DNA of 18,153 nucleotides from DASRSS01 sp035656335 (GTDB lineage Bacteria; Actinomycetota; Actinomycetes; Mycobacteriales; Jatrophihabitantaceae), in assembly GCA_035656335.1 (NCBI GenBank), contig DASRSS010000028.1:1-18153 (forward strand), read 5' to 3'. Positions within the stretch are counted from its first letter, which is position 1, and the number at the start of each line of letters is the position of its first letter. Below the pieces are notes generated by a model. It was given only the letters and a program-made list of their open reading frames with translations. It made no database searches and was not told the origin of the DNA. Position numbers and translations under genes: made by a program. Positions 8,137-14,666 of the stretch are shown here, piece after piece.

Positions 8137-8781
8137 GTGTCGCTGACGTTCCTGATCCTGGCGGCCGTCGCGGCAGTCGGGGACTGGGTGGCGGTCGGCC
8201 GGCGCTACTTCCGTCTCGAGGCGGTGCTCAAGCCGCTCACGCTGGTGCTGCTGATCGTCGCGGCGGCCACCGCCCACCTCGGCCCCGGCCAGGCGTTCGT
8301 CGTCGGGGCGCTGGTGCTCGGCCTGCTCGGCGACATCGGCCTGCTGCTCAGCCGCGGGCCGGACGCGGACCCGCCGTTCGTGCTCGGCCTGGCCGCGTTC
8401 CTCGTCGGCCACCTGTTCTACATCGTGGCGTTCAGCCGGCACGGGCTGCACTGGCTGTTCGCGCTGGCCGGCGTCCTCATTGTCGGCGGCGCCGCGGCAC
8501 TGACGCTCGCGCCGGTGCTGCGCGGGGTGGCCGCGCGCGCCGGGCGGGAGCTGGCCGTGGTCGTCGGCGGGTACTCGGCGGTGCTCGGCGCGATGGCTGT
8601 GCTCGCGGTCGCGACGAGTTCGGTGGCGACCGCGATCGGTGGCCTGCTGTTCCTCGCGTCCGACATCGTGCTGGCCCGCGACCGCTTCGTGCACCGGCTG
8701 GTGCGCGGTCCGGTGCTGGTGATCGTCACGTATCACCTGGCCCAGTTTCTGATCGTGATCGGCCTGATCAAATCCCTGTAG
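8137..8781 (+). CDS. YhhN/TMEM86-family integral membrane protein
   Basis: A 214-residue, strongly hydrophobic protein with about seven to eight membrane segments. It has YhhN-like features: early RRYFRLEAVLKPLT, GLLGDIGLLLSR, GLAAFLVGHLFYIVAFSR, the GGLLFLASDIVLARDRF segment and the terminal YHLAQFLIVIGL. The conserved Asp and His residues in these segments are those noted in the family. Mammalian TMEM86B is a lysoplasmalogenase; bacterial members are mostly uncharacterised, so that activity is only suggested. The start is GTG 8137. It sits between the FAD oxidase and a serine hydrolase on the same strand. Confidence 0.85.
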   Translation: MSLTFLILAAVAAVGDWVAVGRRYFRLEAVLKPLTLVLLIVAAATAHLGPGQAFVVGALVLGLLGDIGLLLSRGPDADPPFVLGLAAFLVGHLFYIVAFSRHGLHWLFALAGVLIVGGAAALTLAPVLRGVAARAGRELAVVVGGYSAVLGAMAVLAVATSSVATAIGGLLFLASDIVLARDRFVHRLVRGPVLVIVTYHLAQFLIVIGLIKSL

Positions 8782-8792
8782 CGGGCACGTTT

Positions 8793-8804
8793 TAGGCTGC
8801 GGGC
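8793..8804 (+). promoter_or_regulatory. Leaderless-type -10 element before the serine hydrolase
   Basis: TAGGCT at 8793-8798 fits the TANNNT pattern and ends 6 bases before the ATG; no Shine-Dalgarno is present. This is the clearest of several such arrangements in the window. Confidence 0.5.
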
Positions 8805-9392
8805 ATGCCGCGCCGACCGCTCCGCTCCGTGCCCGTCGTGATCCTGCACGGCTGGCGCGGTTCCGAACCCGAACACTGGCAGAGCTGGCTGGCCGATCAG
8901 CTGCGCGAGGCCGGCCGCGAGGTGCGCTACCCGACGCTGCCGGACGTCGACGAGCCGAAGCCGGACGCCTGGCTCGGTGCGCTGCGCGAGACGCTGAACG
9001 GGCTGCCCGAGGCGGGCTTCGACGTCGTGGCGCACTCGCTCGGCGCCGTGCTGTGGCTGCACCACGTCGAGTCGCCGGCCGGCTCGCCGCAGCCGGCACG
9101 GGTCGCGCTCGTCGCGCCGCCGTCACCGAACACGGCCATCCCGGAGATCGCCGCGTTCTTCCCGCCGCCGCTGCACGTCGACGTGGTGCGGCACGCGTCG
9201 GAGGGCACGGTGCTGGTGGCCGGCGACAACGATCCCTATGTGCCGGAAGGCATCGCCGACGCGTACGCCCGTCCGCTCAAGATCGCGACGACGGTGATCC
9301 CCGGCGGCGGGCACCTGAACGTGGACGCCGGTTACGGCCCGTGGCCGGCCGTCCTGGACTGGTGCAACCGCGACAACCTCGCGTTCTACTGA
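8805..9392 (+). CDS. RBBP9/YdeN-family alpha/beta hydrolase
   Basis: A 195-residue single-domain serine hydrolase. The N-terminus VVILHGWRGSEPEHWQSWL is the hallmark of the RBBP9/YdeN (Ser_hydrolase) family. The nucleophile is Ser78 in VAHSLGA, the acid is probably Asp143 in AGDNDPYVP, and the base is His170 in PGGGHLN, so the catalytic triad is intact and ordered. The length matches the family. The natural substrate is unknown; the proteins are small cytoplasmic esterase-like enzymes. It is convergent with the hydroxylase gene, with a compound inverted repeat across the junction. Confidence 0.9.
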   Translation: MPRRPLRSVPVVILHGWRGSEPEHWQSWLADQLREAGREVRYPTLPDVDEPKPDAWLGALRETLNGLPEAGFDVVAHSLGAVLWLHHVESPAGSPQPARVALVAPPSPNTAIPEIAAFFPPPLHVDVVRHASEGTVLVAGDNDPYVPEGIADAYARPLKIATTVIPGGGHLNVDAGYGPWPAVLDWCNRDNLAFY

Positions 9393-9396
9393 CCCT

Positions 9397-9455
9397 ACTT
9401 TGACCCCACAGTGGCTGTGATCAGGCCCGATTTGCAGCCACCACGGGGTCAAAGT
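9397..9455. terminator. Compound inverted repeat spanning the convergent gene ends (candidate bidirectional terminator)
   Basis: The outer arms ACTTTGACCCC (9397-9407) and GGGGTCAAAGT (9445-9455) are perfect 11-bp complements. Inside, after 3 unpaired bases on each side, GTGGCTG (9411-9417) pairs with CAGCCAC (9435-9441) around a 17-nt loop. The right half lies inside the last codons of the hydroxylase gene, the left half just beyond the hydrolase stop. The strong two-part stem in both transcripts supports termination or 3'-end protection; no T-tract follows. Confidence 0.6.
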
Positions 9456-10308
9456 CGGTGTGTTGGGCGGGAGGACGCCAGCCGGGCGCCGCGAACAGGA
9501 AGGCCAGCCGCTCGCGCCACGAGCCCGCGGCCCGCACGTCGCGCCAGATCGCTGCGTACTCGTGGTACTGCAGGCGGAACGGGTTGAAGCTGTCGATGTT
9601 CGTGGTCAGCCCGTAGGTCGGCCGGAACGCCTCCTCGGCGTAGCTGCCGAACAGCCGGTCCCAGACGATGAGGATGCCGCCGTAGTTCTTGTCCAGGTAC
9701 TCCGGGTCGCTCGCGTGGTGGACGCGGTGGTGCGACGGGGTGTTGAACACGAACTCGATCGGCCGGGGCAGCCGTCCGATCCGCTCGGTGTGCACGAAGA
9801 ACTGGAAGATCAGGTTGATCGAGAACGCGGTGAAGATCAGCCACGGCGGGATGCCCAGCAGCGGCAGCGGCACCCAGAACAGCAACTCGCCCCACGGGTT
9901 CCACTTCTGCCGCAGCGCGGTCGAGTAGTTGAACCGCTGGCTGTTGTGGTGCGCCTGGTGCCCGGCCCACATGATCCGCACCCGGTGCGACGCGCGGTGG
10001 TAGAGGTACCAGACCAGGTCCACGGTCAGCAGGGCGACCGTCCAGCCCCACCAGGAGTGCGTGTCGAGCCGCAGCGGCGTGAGCGTGAACAGGGCGGCGT
10101 AGCCGAGCAGCGCCACGATGCGCGCGCTGCCGTTCACGACCAGCGACCCGGTTCCCATCAGCAGGCTGGTGCGGGTGTCGCGCGCCTCGTAGCCGACGTA
10201 CCGGCCGGCTTCGGACTCCTCCAGCGCGCGCAGCGAGATCAGCTCCAGCACCACGAACACGAGGAACGCCGGTATGGCGTACACGACCGGGTCGTGCAGC
10301 GCGTCCAT
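9421..10308 (-). CDS. Fatty acid hydroxylase / sterol desaturase superfamily membrane protein
   Basis: A 295-residue membrane di-iron oxygenase. Several hydrophobic segments (about 8-26, 55-75, 88-103, 142-172) surround histidine clusters that bind the two irons: HRASH at 104-108, HQAHH at 117-121, His173, and HHRVHH at 193-198. Family members hydroxylate or desaturate fatty acids, carotenoids or sterols, or cleave alkyl-ether lipids; the substrate here is unknown. The start ATG 10308 was chosen for GGGAG seven bases upstream; GTG 10356 would extend the protein through the regulatory palindrome and is less likely. It is divergent from the TetR gene, whose product probably controls it. Confidence 0.92.
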   Translation of the reverse strand: MDALHDPVVYAIPAFLVFVVLELISLRALEESEAGRYVGYEARDTRTSLLMGTGSLVVNGSARIVALLGYAALFTLTPLRLDTHSWWGWTVALLTVDLVWYLYHRASHRVRIMWAGHQAHHNSQRFNYSTALRQKWNPWGELLFWVPLPLLGIPPWLIFTAFSINLIFQFFVHTERIGRLPRPIEFVFNTPSHHRVHHASDPEYLDKNYGGILIVWDRLFGSYAEEAFRPTYGLTTNIDSFNPFRLQYHEYAAIWRDVRAAGSWRERLAFLFAAPGWRPPAQHTDFDPVVAANRA

Positions 10309-10341
10309 CGCCGTCTCCCTTCGCGTCGACTCCGAGCGAAC

Positions 10342-10380
10342 TGACCCTTGAGTCACTTACCGTAAGGTAAGATCGCGGAC
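10342..10380. promoter_or_regulatory. Divergent operator/promoter of the tetR-hydroxylase pair
   Basis: CTTACC-GTAA-GGTAAG (10356-10371) is a perfect inverted repeat typical in size for a TetR-dimer site. It overlaps TAAGAT (10368-10373), a -10-like element 7 bases before the tetR GTG. An adjacent imperfect palindrome, TGACCCTTGAGTCA, occupies 10342-10355. Binding here would block tetR transcription and could also act on the hydroxylase gene, which starts at 10308. The binding protein is inferred from adjacency. Confidence 0.6.
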
Positions 10381-10986
10381 GTGTCGAGCCCTGCGCCGAT
10401 CGGGACCAAGGGCGTGCCCCGTCCCGAGCGCGAGCAGCAGATCGTCGCGGTCGCGGTCGAGGAGTTCGCCGCGCGCGGGTACTCGGGCGCCTCGATCGTG
10501 TCCGTCGCGGCCCGCGCCGGGATCTCCAAGCCGCTGATCTACCAGTACTTCGGCTCCAAGGACGGGCTGTACCTGGCCTGCCTGAACTCCGTCGCCGACG
10601 CGCTGCTGGACCGGCTCGAATCCGCCGAGCGGCAGGTCGACGACACGGTCGCCTCGCGCATCCACCCGTTGCGCGCCGTGTTCGAGGCGCTGGAGCCGCA
10701 GCCGAACGCGTGGCGGCTGCTGTACGACCCGTCCATGCCGGCGGACGGACCGATCGCCGCGGCCGCGCGCGACTACCGCCGGCGCACCGAACAGATCGCG
10801 GCCAGCGGTTCGGCGCGGTTCCTGCAGGTGCGCGGTGACGTGGACGCGCTGGACGTCGACGCGCTGTCCACGGTCTGGATGCGTCTGGTGGACGCCCTGG
10901 TTGGCTGGTGGCTGGCCCACCCGGACCAGTCCGCCGCGCAGATGACCACCCGCTGCGAACGGCTGATCCGCGCCGTCTTCGGCTGA
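10381..10986 (+). CDS. TetR-family transcriptional regulator
   Basis: A 201-residue regulator. Residues about 19-65 are a textbook TetR N-terminal HTH: QIVAVAVEEFAARGYSGASI, then VSVAARAGISKPLIYQYFGS, with the family's YxYFxSK turn. The C-terminal part (70-201) is a helical ligand/dimer domain without a recognisable ligand signature. The start is GTG 10381, apparently leaderless (TAAGAT 7 bases before, no Shine-Dalgarno). It faces away from the hydroxylase gene across a palindromic operator, suggesting autorepression and control of that gene. The repeat array begins 20 bases after its stop. Confidence 0.92.
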   Translation: MSSPAPIGTKGVPRPEREQQIVAVAVEEFAARGYSGASIVSVAARAGISKPLIYQYFGSKDGLYLACLNSVADALLDRLESAERQVDDTVASRIHPLRAVFEALEPQPNAWRLLYDPSMPADGPIAAAARDYRRRTEQIAASGSARFLQVRGDVDALDVDALSTVWMRLVDALVGWWLAHPDQSAAQMTTRCERLIRAVFG

Positions 10987-11006
10987 TCCTCCCCGTCACC
11001 GATCGA

Positions 11007-11245
11007 GTGGCCAGTTGTTGGCGCGGTGGCCAGTTACCGGACTGGGTGGCCAGTTACGGGACGAGGTGGCCAGTTACGGGACGAGGTGGCCAGTTACGAG
11101 ACGGGGTGGCCAGTTACGAGACCGGTGGCCAGCTATAAGTGGCCACTTCCGCGATAACTGGCCACCCGGGACAGTAACTGGCCACCCGGGACAGCAAGTG
11201 GCCACCCGGGACAGCAAGTGGCCACTCGGACCTGCAAGTGGCCAC
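11007..11245. repeat. Array of 13 TGGCCA-centred repeats, orientation inverted in the middle
   Basis: Thirteen TGGCCA cores start at 11008, 11027, 11047, 11067, 11087, 11107, 11126, 11140, 11159, 11179, 11199, 11219 and 11239: nearly constant 19-20-bp steps, except one 14-bp step at the centre. Units 1-7 read GTGGCCAGTTAC plus about 8 bases (two are exactly GTGGCCAGTTACGGGACGAG). Unit 8 is the perfect palindrome AAGTGGCCACTT (11137-11148). Units 9-10 are TAACTGGCCACCCGGGACAG, the inverse orientation, and units 11-13 change to CAAGTGGCCAC. The array fills the gap between the convergent tetR and truA stops. A 20-base period is not a multiple of three, so the open frames across it are not coding. 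Function is unknown. Confidence 0.95.
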
Positions 11246-11248
11246 TCG

Positions 11249-12106
11249 TCAGGTGCGGGTGCGGACGGCGCGGGTCGCGGTGCTGCGCGCGGCCAGCTCC
11301 TCGTCCGGCGGATAGCGCACCTCGACCAGGGTCAGCCCGTGCGCGGGCGCGACCGCGACCTCGTCCGCGCGCCGGTCGCGGTCGAGCAGCGTCGCGGCCC
11401 ACTCGGCGGGACGGCGTCCCTCGCCCACGGCGAGCAGCGCGCCGACCAGCGAGCGCACCATCGAGTGGCAGAACGCGTCGGCGCGCACGGTGCAGACCAC
11501 CTCGTCGCCCTCGCGCGCGACCGCGAACTCCTGCAGGGTGCGCACCGTCGTCGCGTCCGCGTTGTCCTTGCGCCGCTTGCAGAACGCGGCGAAGTCGTGC
11601 AGCCCGGTCAGCCGCGCGGCCGCGTCGGCCATCGCGGACGCGTCCAGCGCGCGCCGGTGGGACAGCACCGCGTATCGGCGCAGCGGGTTCGGTCCGCCGT
11701 CGGTGTCGCTGATGCGGTACTCGTACCGGCGCCACAGCGCAGCGAACCGGGCGTCGAACTCGGCGGGCACGGCGCGCGCGGCGAACACGCGCACGTCCGC
11801 GGGAAGCAGCCCGGCCAGGTGCCGGACCAGACCGCCCGACACGGACGACCAGGTCTCGGCGGGAACGTCCAGATGCGCCACCTGCCCGGTCGCGTGCACG
11901 CCGGCGTCGGTGCGCCCGGCGACGGTCAGCTGTACCGGCAGGCGCAGCAGCGTGCCGAGCGCGTCCTGCAGCTCGCCCTGCACCGTCCGCCGCCCGGGCT
12001 GAACCGCCCAGCCGGAGAAGTCGGTGCCGTCGTAGCCGAGATCCAACCGAACACGGACGAGCCCGCCGGACCCAGGGGGCACGGCGGGCTCGTCGGACGA
12101 ACTCAT
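11249..12106 (-). CDS. truA: tRNA pseudouridine(38-40) synthase TruA
   Basis: TruA converts uridines 38-40 of the tRNA anticodon arm to pseudouridine. The 285-residue protein has LDLGYDGTDFSGWAVQPGRR at 21-40, the catalytic motif AGRTDAGVHA with Asp67, FDARFAALWRRYEYRI in the middle and CHSMVRSLVGALLAVGEGRR towards the end. The start ATG 12106 is 9 bases after the rplQ stop with little Shine-Dalgarno, suggesting coupling. The first 17 codons contain a 13-bp perfect inverted repeat, and that segment is not conserved in the family, so a slightly later start cannot be excluded. It is the last gene of the infA-truA block; its stop touches the repeat array. Confidence 0.95.
   Translation of the reverse strand: MSSSDEPAVPPGSGGLVRVRLDLGYDGTDFSGWAVQPGRRTVQGELQDALGTLLRLPVQLTVAGRTDAGVHATGQVAHLDVPAETWSSVSGGLVRHLAGLLPADVRVFAARAVPAEFDARFAALWRRYEYRISDTDGGPNPLRRYAVLSHRRALDASAMADAAARLTGLHDFAAFCKRRKDNADATTVRTLQEFAVAREGDEVVCTVRADAFCHSMVRSLVGALLAVGEGRRPAEWAATLLDRDRRADEVAVAPAHGLTLVEVRYPPDEELAARSTATRAVRTRT
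12056..12094. repeat. 13-bp perfect inverted repeat at the start of truA
   Basis: GACGAGCCCGCCG (12056-12068) and CGGCGGGCTCGTC (12082-12094) are exact complements around a 13-nt loop. In the mRNA this would form a very stable GC stem 12-50 bases after the truA start codon. It could attenuate truA relative to the ribosomal genes upstream or act as a terminator/processing site. Confidence 0.6.
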
Positions 12107-12115
12107 CGCGTCGAA

Positions 12116-12853
12116 CTACTCGGACTTGTCCTCGGACTCGGTCTCCGCGGCGTCCTCGAGGTCCGGGTTGGTGCCCAGCTCGGCACCGGCCTCGGGCTCC
12201 TCGGTGACCTCGGCGGCCTCCTCGACCTGCTCGTCGGACAGCCCGACCGAGGCCAGGCTGCCCTCGTCGGCGCCGCCCTCGAGCGCAGCCTCGCTGGCCG
12301 CAGCGCTGGCCGCGCCCTCGGCCGCGACACCGGCCGCGGTCTCGGCTGTACCGTCTGCCGCCACCGCTGCCGCGGTCTCGGACTCGGCAGCCGCGTCCTC
12401 GGCGATCTCCTTGGTGCGACCGGTCGGCGCCTTCTTGGCGGCGACCTTGGTGCCGCGCGCCTTCTCGGCCTCCTTGACGACCGACGCGCCACCGGTCAGC
12501 GCCTCGACCAGCTCGATCACGGCCATCGGGGCGTTGTCGCCCTTGCGCGGGTTGGTCTTGATGATGCGCGTGTAGCCCCCCGGACGCTCGGCGAACTTCG
12601 GGCCGATCTCGGCGAACAGCTTGTGCACCACGTCCTTGTCCCGGATGACCGTCATCACCTGGCGGCGGGCGTGCAGGTCACCGCGCTTGGCGAAGGTGAT
12701 CAGCCGCTCGGCCAGGGGACGCAGCCGCTTGGCCTTGGCCTCGGTGGTGGTGATGCGGTCGTGCTCGAACAGCGAGGTCGCCAGGTTCGCGAGCATCAGC
12801 CGCTCGTGCGCGGGACCGCCGCCGAGGCGCGGGCCCTTGGTGGGCGTAGGCAT
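12116..12853 (-). CDS. rplQ: 50S ribosomal protein L17 with long acidic C-terminal extension
   Basis: L17 is a large-subunit protein near the peptide exit tunnel. Residues 1-120 are a normal L17: TPTKGPRLGGGPAHERLMLA, FEHDRITTTEAKAKRLRPLA, then GGYTRIIKTNPRKGDNAPMAVIEL with its conserved end. Residues 121-245 form an added low-complexity tail, first basic (KARGTKVAAKKAPTGRTK) then rich in Ala/Glu/Asp. This doubles the length relative to E. coli L17 (127 residues); shorter tails are known in actinobacteria. The start ATG 12853 has GAGGAG seven bases upstream; the frame is open ten codons further but without support. It follows rpoA by 59 bases. Confidence 0.97.
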   Translation of the reverse strand: MPTPTKGPRLGGGPAHERLMLANLATSLFEHDRITTTEAKAKRLRPLAERLITFAKRGDLHARRQVMTVIRDKDVVHKLFAEIGPKFAERPGGYTRIIKTNPRKGDNAPMAVIELVEALTGGASVVKEAEKARGTKVAAKKAPTGRTKEIAEDAAAESETAAAVAADGTAETAAGVAAEGAASAAASEAALEGGADEGSLASVGLSDEQVEEAAEVTEEPEAGAELGTNPDLEDAAETESEDKSE

Positions 12854-12912
12854 GTCGTGCTCCTCAGATCTCCGCGATCGCAACCACGGAAGCTGTTGTC
12901 TGTTGGGTTTCT

Positions 12913-13956
12913 TTACAGTTGTTCGGTCTCGGCGTAGTCGCCGTCGCCGTCGGTGTCGCCACCCATGTCGTACTCGTCCTCGCCGTAGGACTCGACGGAG
13001 GACGGCAGCTCGAATCCGGGCGGGCTGTCCTTCAGGCCCAGGCCGAGACCGACCAGCTTGATCTTGACCTCGTCGATGGACTTCTGCCCGAAGTTGCGGA
13101 TGTCGAGCAGGTCCGCCTCGCTGCGCCCGACGAGCTCACCCACGGTGTGGATGCCCTCGCGCTTGAGGCAGTTGTAGGAGCGGACGGTGAGGTCCAGGTC
13201 CTCGATCGGCATCGAGAACGCGGCGATGTCGGCGACCTCGGCCGGCGACGGGCCGACGTCGATGCCCTCGGCCTCCTCGTTCAGCTCGCGGAACAGGCCG
13301 AACAGCTCGACCAGGGTGTGGCCGGCGCTGGCGACGGCGTCGCGCGGCGTGATCGAGTTCTTCGTCTCGACGTCCACCACAAGGCGGTCGAAGTCGGTGC
13401 GCTGCTCGACACGGGTCGCCTCGACCGCATAGGTCACCTTGAGCACGGGCGAGTAGATCGAGTCGATCGGGATGCGTCCGATCTCCTGGCCCTGCTGCTT
13501 GTTCTGCACGGCGGTGACGTAGCCACGGCCGCGCTCGACGACCAGCTCGATCTCCAGCCGGCCCTTCTTGTTGATCGTGGCGATCTTCAGGTCGGGGTTG
13601 TGGACGGTGACACCGGCCGGCGGCGCGATGTCCGCCGCGGTGACCTCGCCCGGGCCCTGCTTGCGCAGGTACATGACGACCGGCTCGTCGCTCTCGGAGC
13701 TGACGACCAGGTTCTTGAGGTTCAGGATGATGTCGGTGACGTCTTCCTTCACCCCTTCGACGGTGGTGAACTCGTGCAGCACGCCGTCGATGCGGATGCT
13801 CGTCACGGCCGCGCCCGGGATGGACGACAGCAGCGTGCGGCGCAGCGAGTTGCCGAGGGTGTAGCCGAAGCCCGGCTCCAGGGGGCCGATGACGAACTTC
13901 GACCGGGTGTCGGAGATCGGCTCCTCGGTGACCGAGGGGCGCTCGGTGATCAGCAC
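12913..13956 (-). CDS. rpoA: DNA-directed RNA polymerase subunit alpha
   Basis: The alpha subunit nucleates RNA polymerase assembly and contacts upstream promoter DNA and activators. The 347-residue protein has the N-terminal dimer domain (about 1-230, including FVIGPLEPGFGYTLGNSLRR and the TLLSSIPGAAVTSI segment) and the C-terminal domain (about 250-312: DLTVRSYNCLKREGIHTVGE, then RNFGQKSIDEVKIKL), with Arg259 matching the DNA-contacting Arg of E. coli. The end is an acidic tail (325-347), usual for actinobacteria. The start is GTG 13956 with AAGGAG eight bases upstream. It lies between rpsD and rplQ, as expected. Confidence 0.98.
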   Translation of the reverse strand: MLITERPSVTEEPISDTRSKFVIGPLEPGFGYTLGNSLRRTLLSSIPGAAVTSIRIDGVLHEFTTVEGVKEDVTDIILNLKNLVVSSESDEPVVMYLRKQGPGEVTAADIAPPAGVTVHNPDLKIATINKKGRLEIELVVERGRGYVTAVQNKQQGQEIGRIPIDSIYSPVLKVTYAVEATRVEQRTDFDRLVVDVETKNSITPRDAVASAGHTLVELFGLFRELNEEAEGIDVGPSPAEVADIAAFSMPIEDLDLTVRSYNCLKREGIHTVGELVGRSEADLLDIRNFGQKSIDEVKIKLVGLGLGLKDSPPGFELPSSVESYGEDEYDMGGDTDGDGDYAETEQL

Positions 13957-14008
13957 AGTGGTGCTCCTTGTGGGTCGTGGACGCCCGCTATATGACGTCC
14001 TGACAAAT

Positions 14009-14024
14009 CCCGCGGAACCGCGGG
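14009..14024. other. GC hairpin between rpsD and rpoA
   Basis: CCCGCGG-AA-CCGCGGG is a perfect 7-bp stem just after the rpsD stop. On the minus-strand transcript it is followed by ATTTGT, a weak T-rich stretch. It may be a partial terminator or RNase processing site tuning rpoA relative to the ribosomal genes. Confidence 0.5.
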
Positions 14025-14031
14025 GTGGTGA

Positions 14032-14637
14032 CTACTTCGAGTAGAGCTCGACGATCAGCTGCTCCTGGACCGGGATCTCGATCTGAGCCCGGACCGGCAG
14101 CTGGTGCACGAGGATCCGCAGCGTGTTCGGCACGACCTGCAGCCAGGCAGGGATCGGCCGCTCGCCGTAGGTCTCGCGCGCGATCAGGAACGGCGTGGTC
14201 TCCAGCGACTTCGGCTTGACGTCGATGATGTCCCACTGCGACACGCGGAAGCTGGGGATGTCGACCTTCTGGCCGTTGACCAGGAAGTGGCCGTGGCTGA
14301 CCAGCTGCCGCGCCTGGCGGCGGGTGCGGGCCAGGCCGGCGCGGTAGATGACGTTGTCCAGCCGCGACTCGAGGATCTGCAGCAGGTTGTCACCCGTCTT
14401 GCCCTGGCGGGAGACGGCCTCCTCGTAGTAGCGACGGAACTGCTTCTCCAGCACTCCGTAGCTGTACTTGGCCTTCTGCTTCTCCTGCATCTGCAGCAGG
14501 TACTCGCTCTGCTTGATGCGCGAGCGGCCGTGCTGGCCGGGCGGGTACGGGCGGCGCTCGAACGAGCTGTCGCCGCCGACGAGGTCGACGTTGAGACGGC
14601 GCGAGATGCGCGTCGCGGGACCGGTGTAACGAGCCAT
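14032..14637 (-). CDS. rpsD: 30S ribosomal protein S4 (zinc-free form)
   Basis: S4 is a primary 16S rRNA-binding protein that starts 30S assembly. The 201-residue product shows ARYTGPATRISRRLNVDLVG, ERRPYPPGQHGR, the S4 RNA-binding domain (LESRLDNVIYRAGLARTRRQ, then QLVSHGHFLVNGQKV) and the terminal QEQLIVELYSK. The N-terminal region has no cysteines, so it is the zinc-independent type. GAGGGAGAG about 10 bases before ATG 14637 supports the start. Confidence 0.98.
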   Translation of the reverse strand: MARYTGPATRISRRLNVDLVGGDSSFERRPYPPGQHGRSRIKQSEYLLQMQEKQKAKYSYGVLEKQFRRYYEEAVSRQGKTGDNLLQILESRLDNVIYRAGLARTRRQARQLVSHGHFLVNGQKVDIPSFRVSQWDIIDVKPKSLETTPFLIARETYGERPIPAWLQVVPNTLRILVHQLPVRAQIEIPVQEQLIVELYSK

Positions 14638-14666
14638 GTCTTAGTTCTCTCCCTCTGACCCGACGC

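Noticed and set aside
11007..11245. CRISPR array
   Set aside because: Repeat units are directly adjacent with no unique 30-40-bp spacers, they invert in mid-array, and no cas genes are nearby.
11007..11245. Plasmid-type iteron origin
   Set aside because: Spacing fits, but there is no replication-initiator gene or AT-rich region, and the array lies between chromosomal core genes.
11015..12937. A 640-codon plus-strand frame across the repeat array, truA and rplQ
   Set aside because: It reads through a 20-base repeat in shifting frames and antisense to clear truA and rplQ genes; shadow of GC bias.
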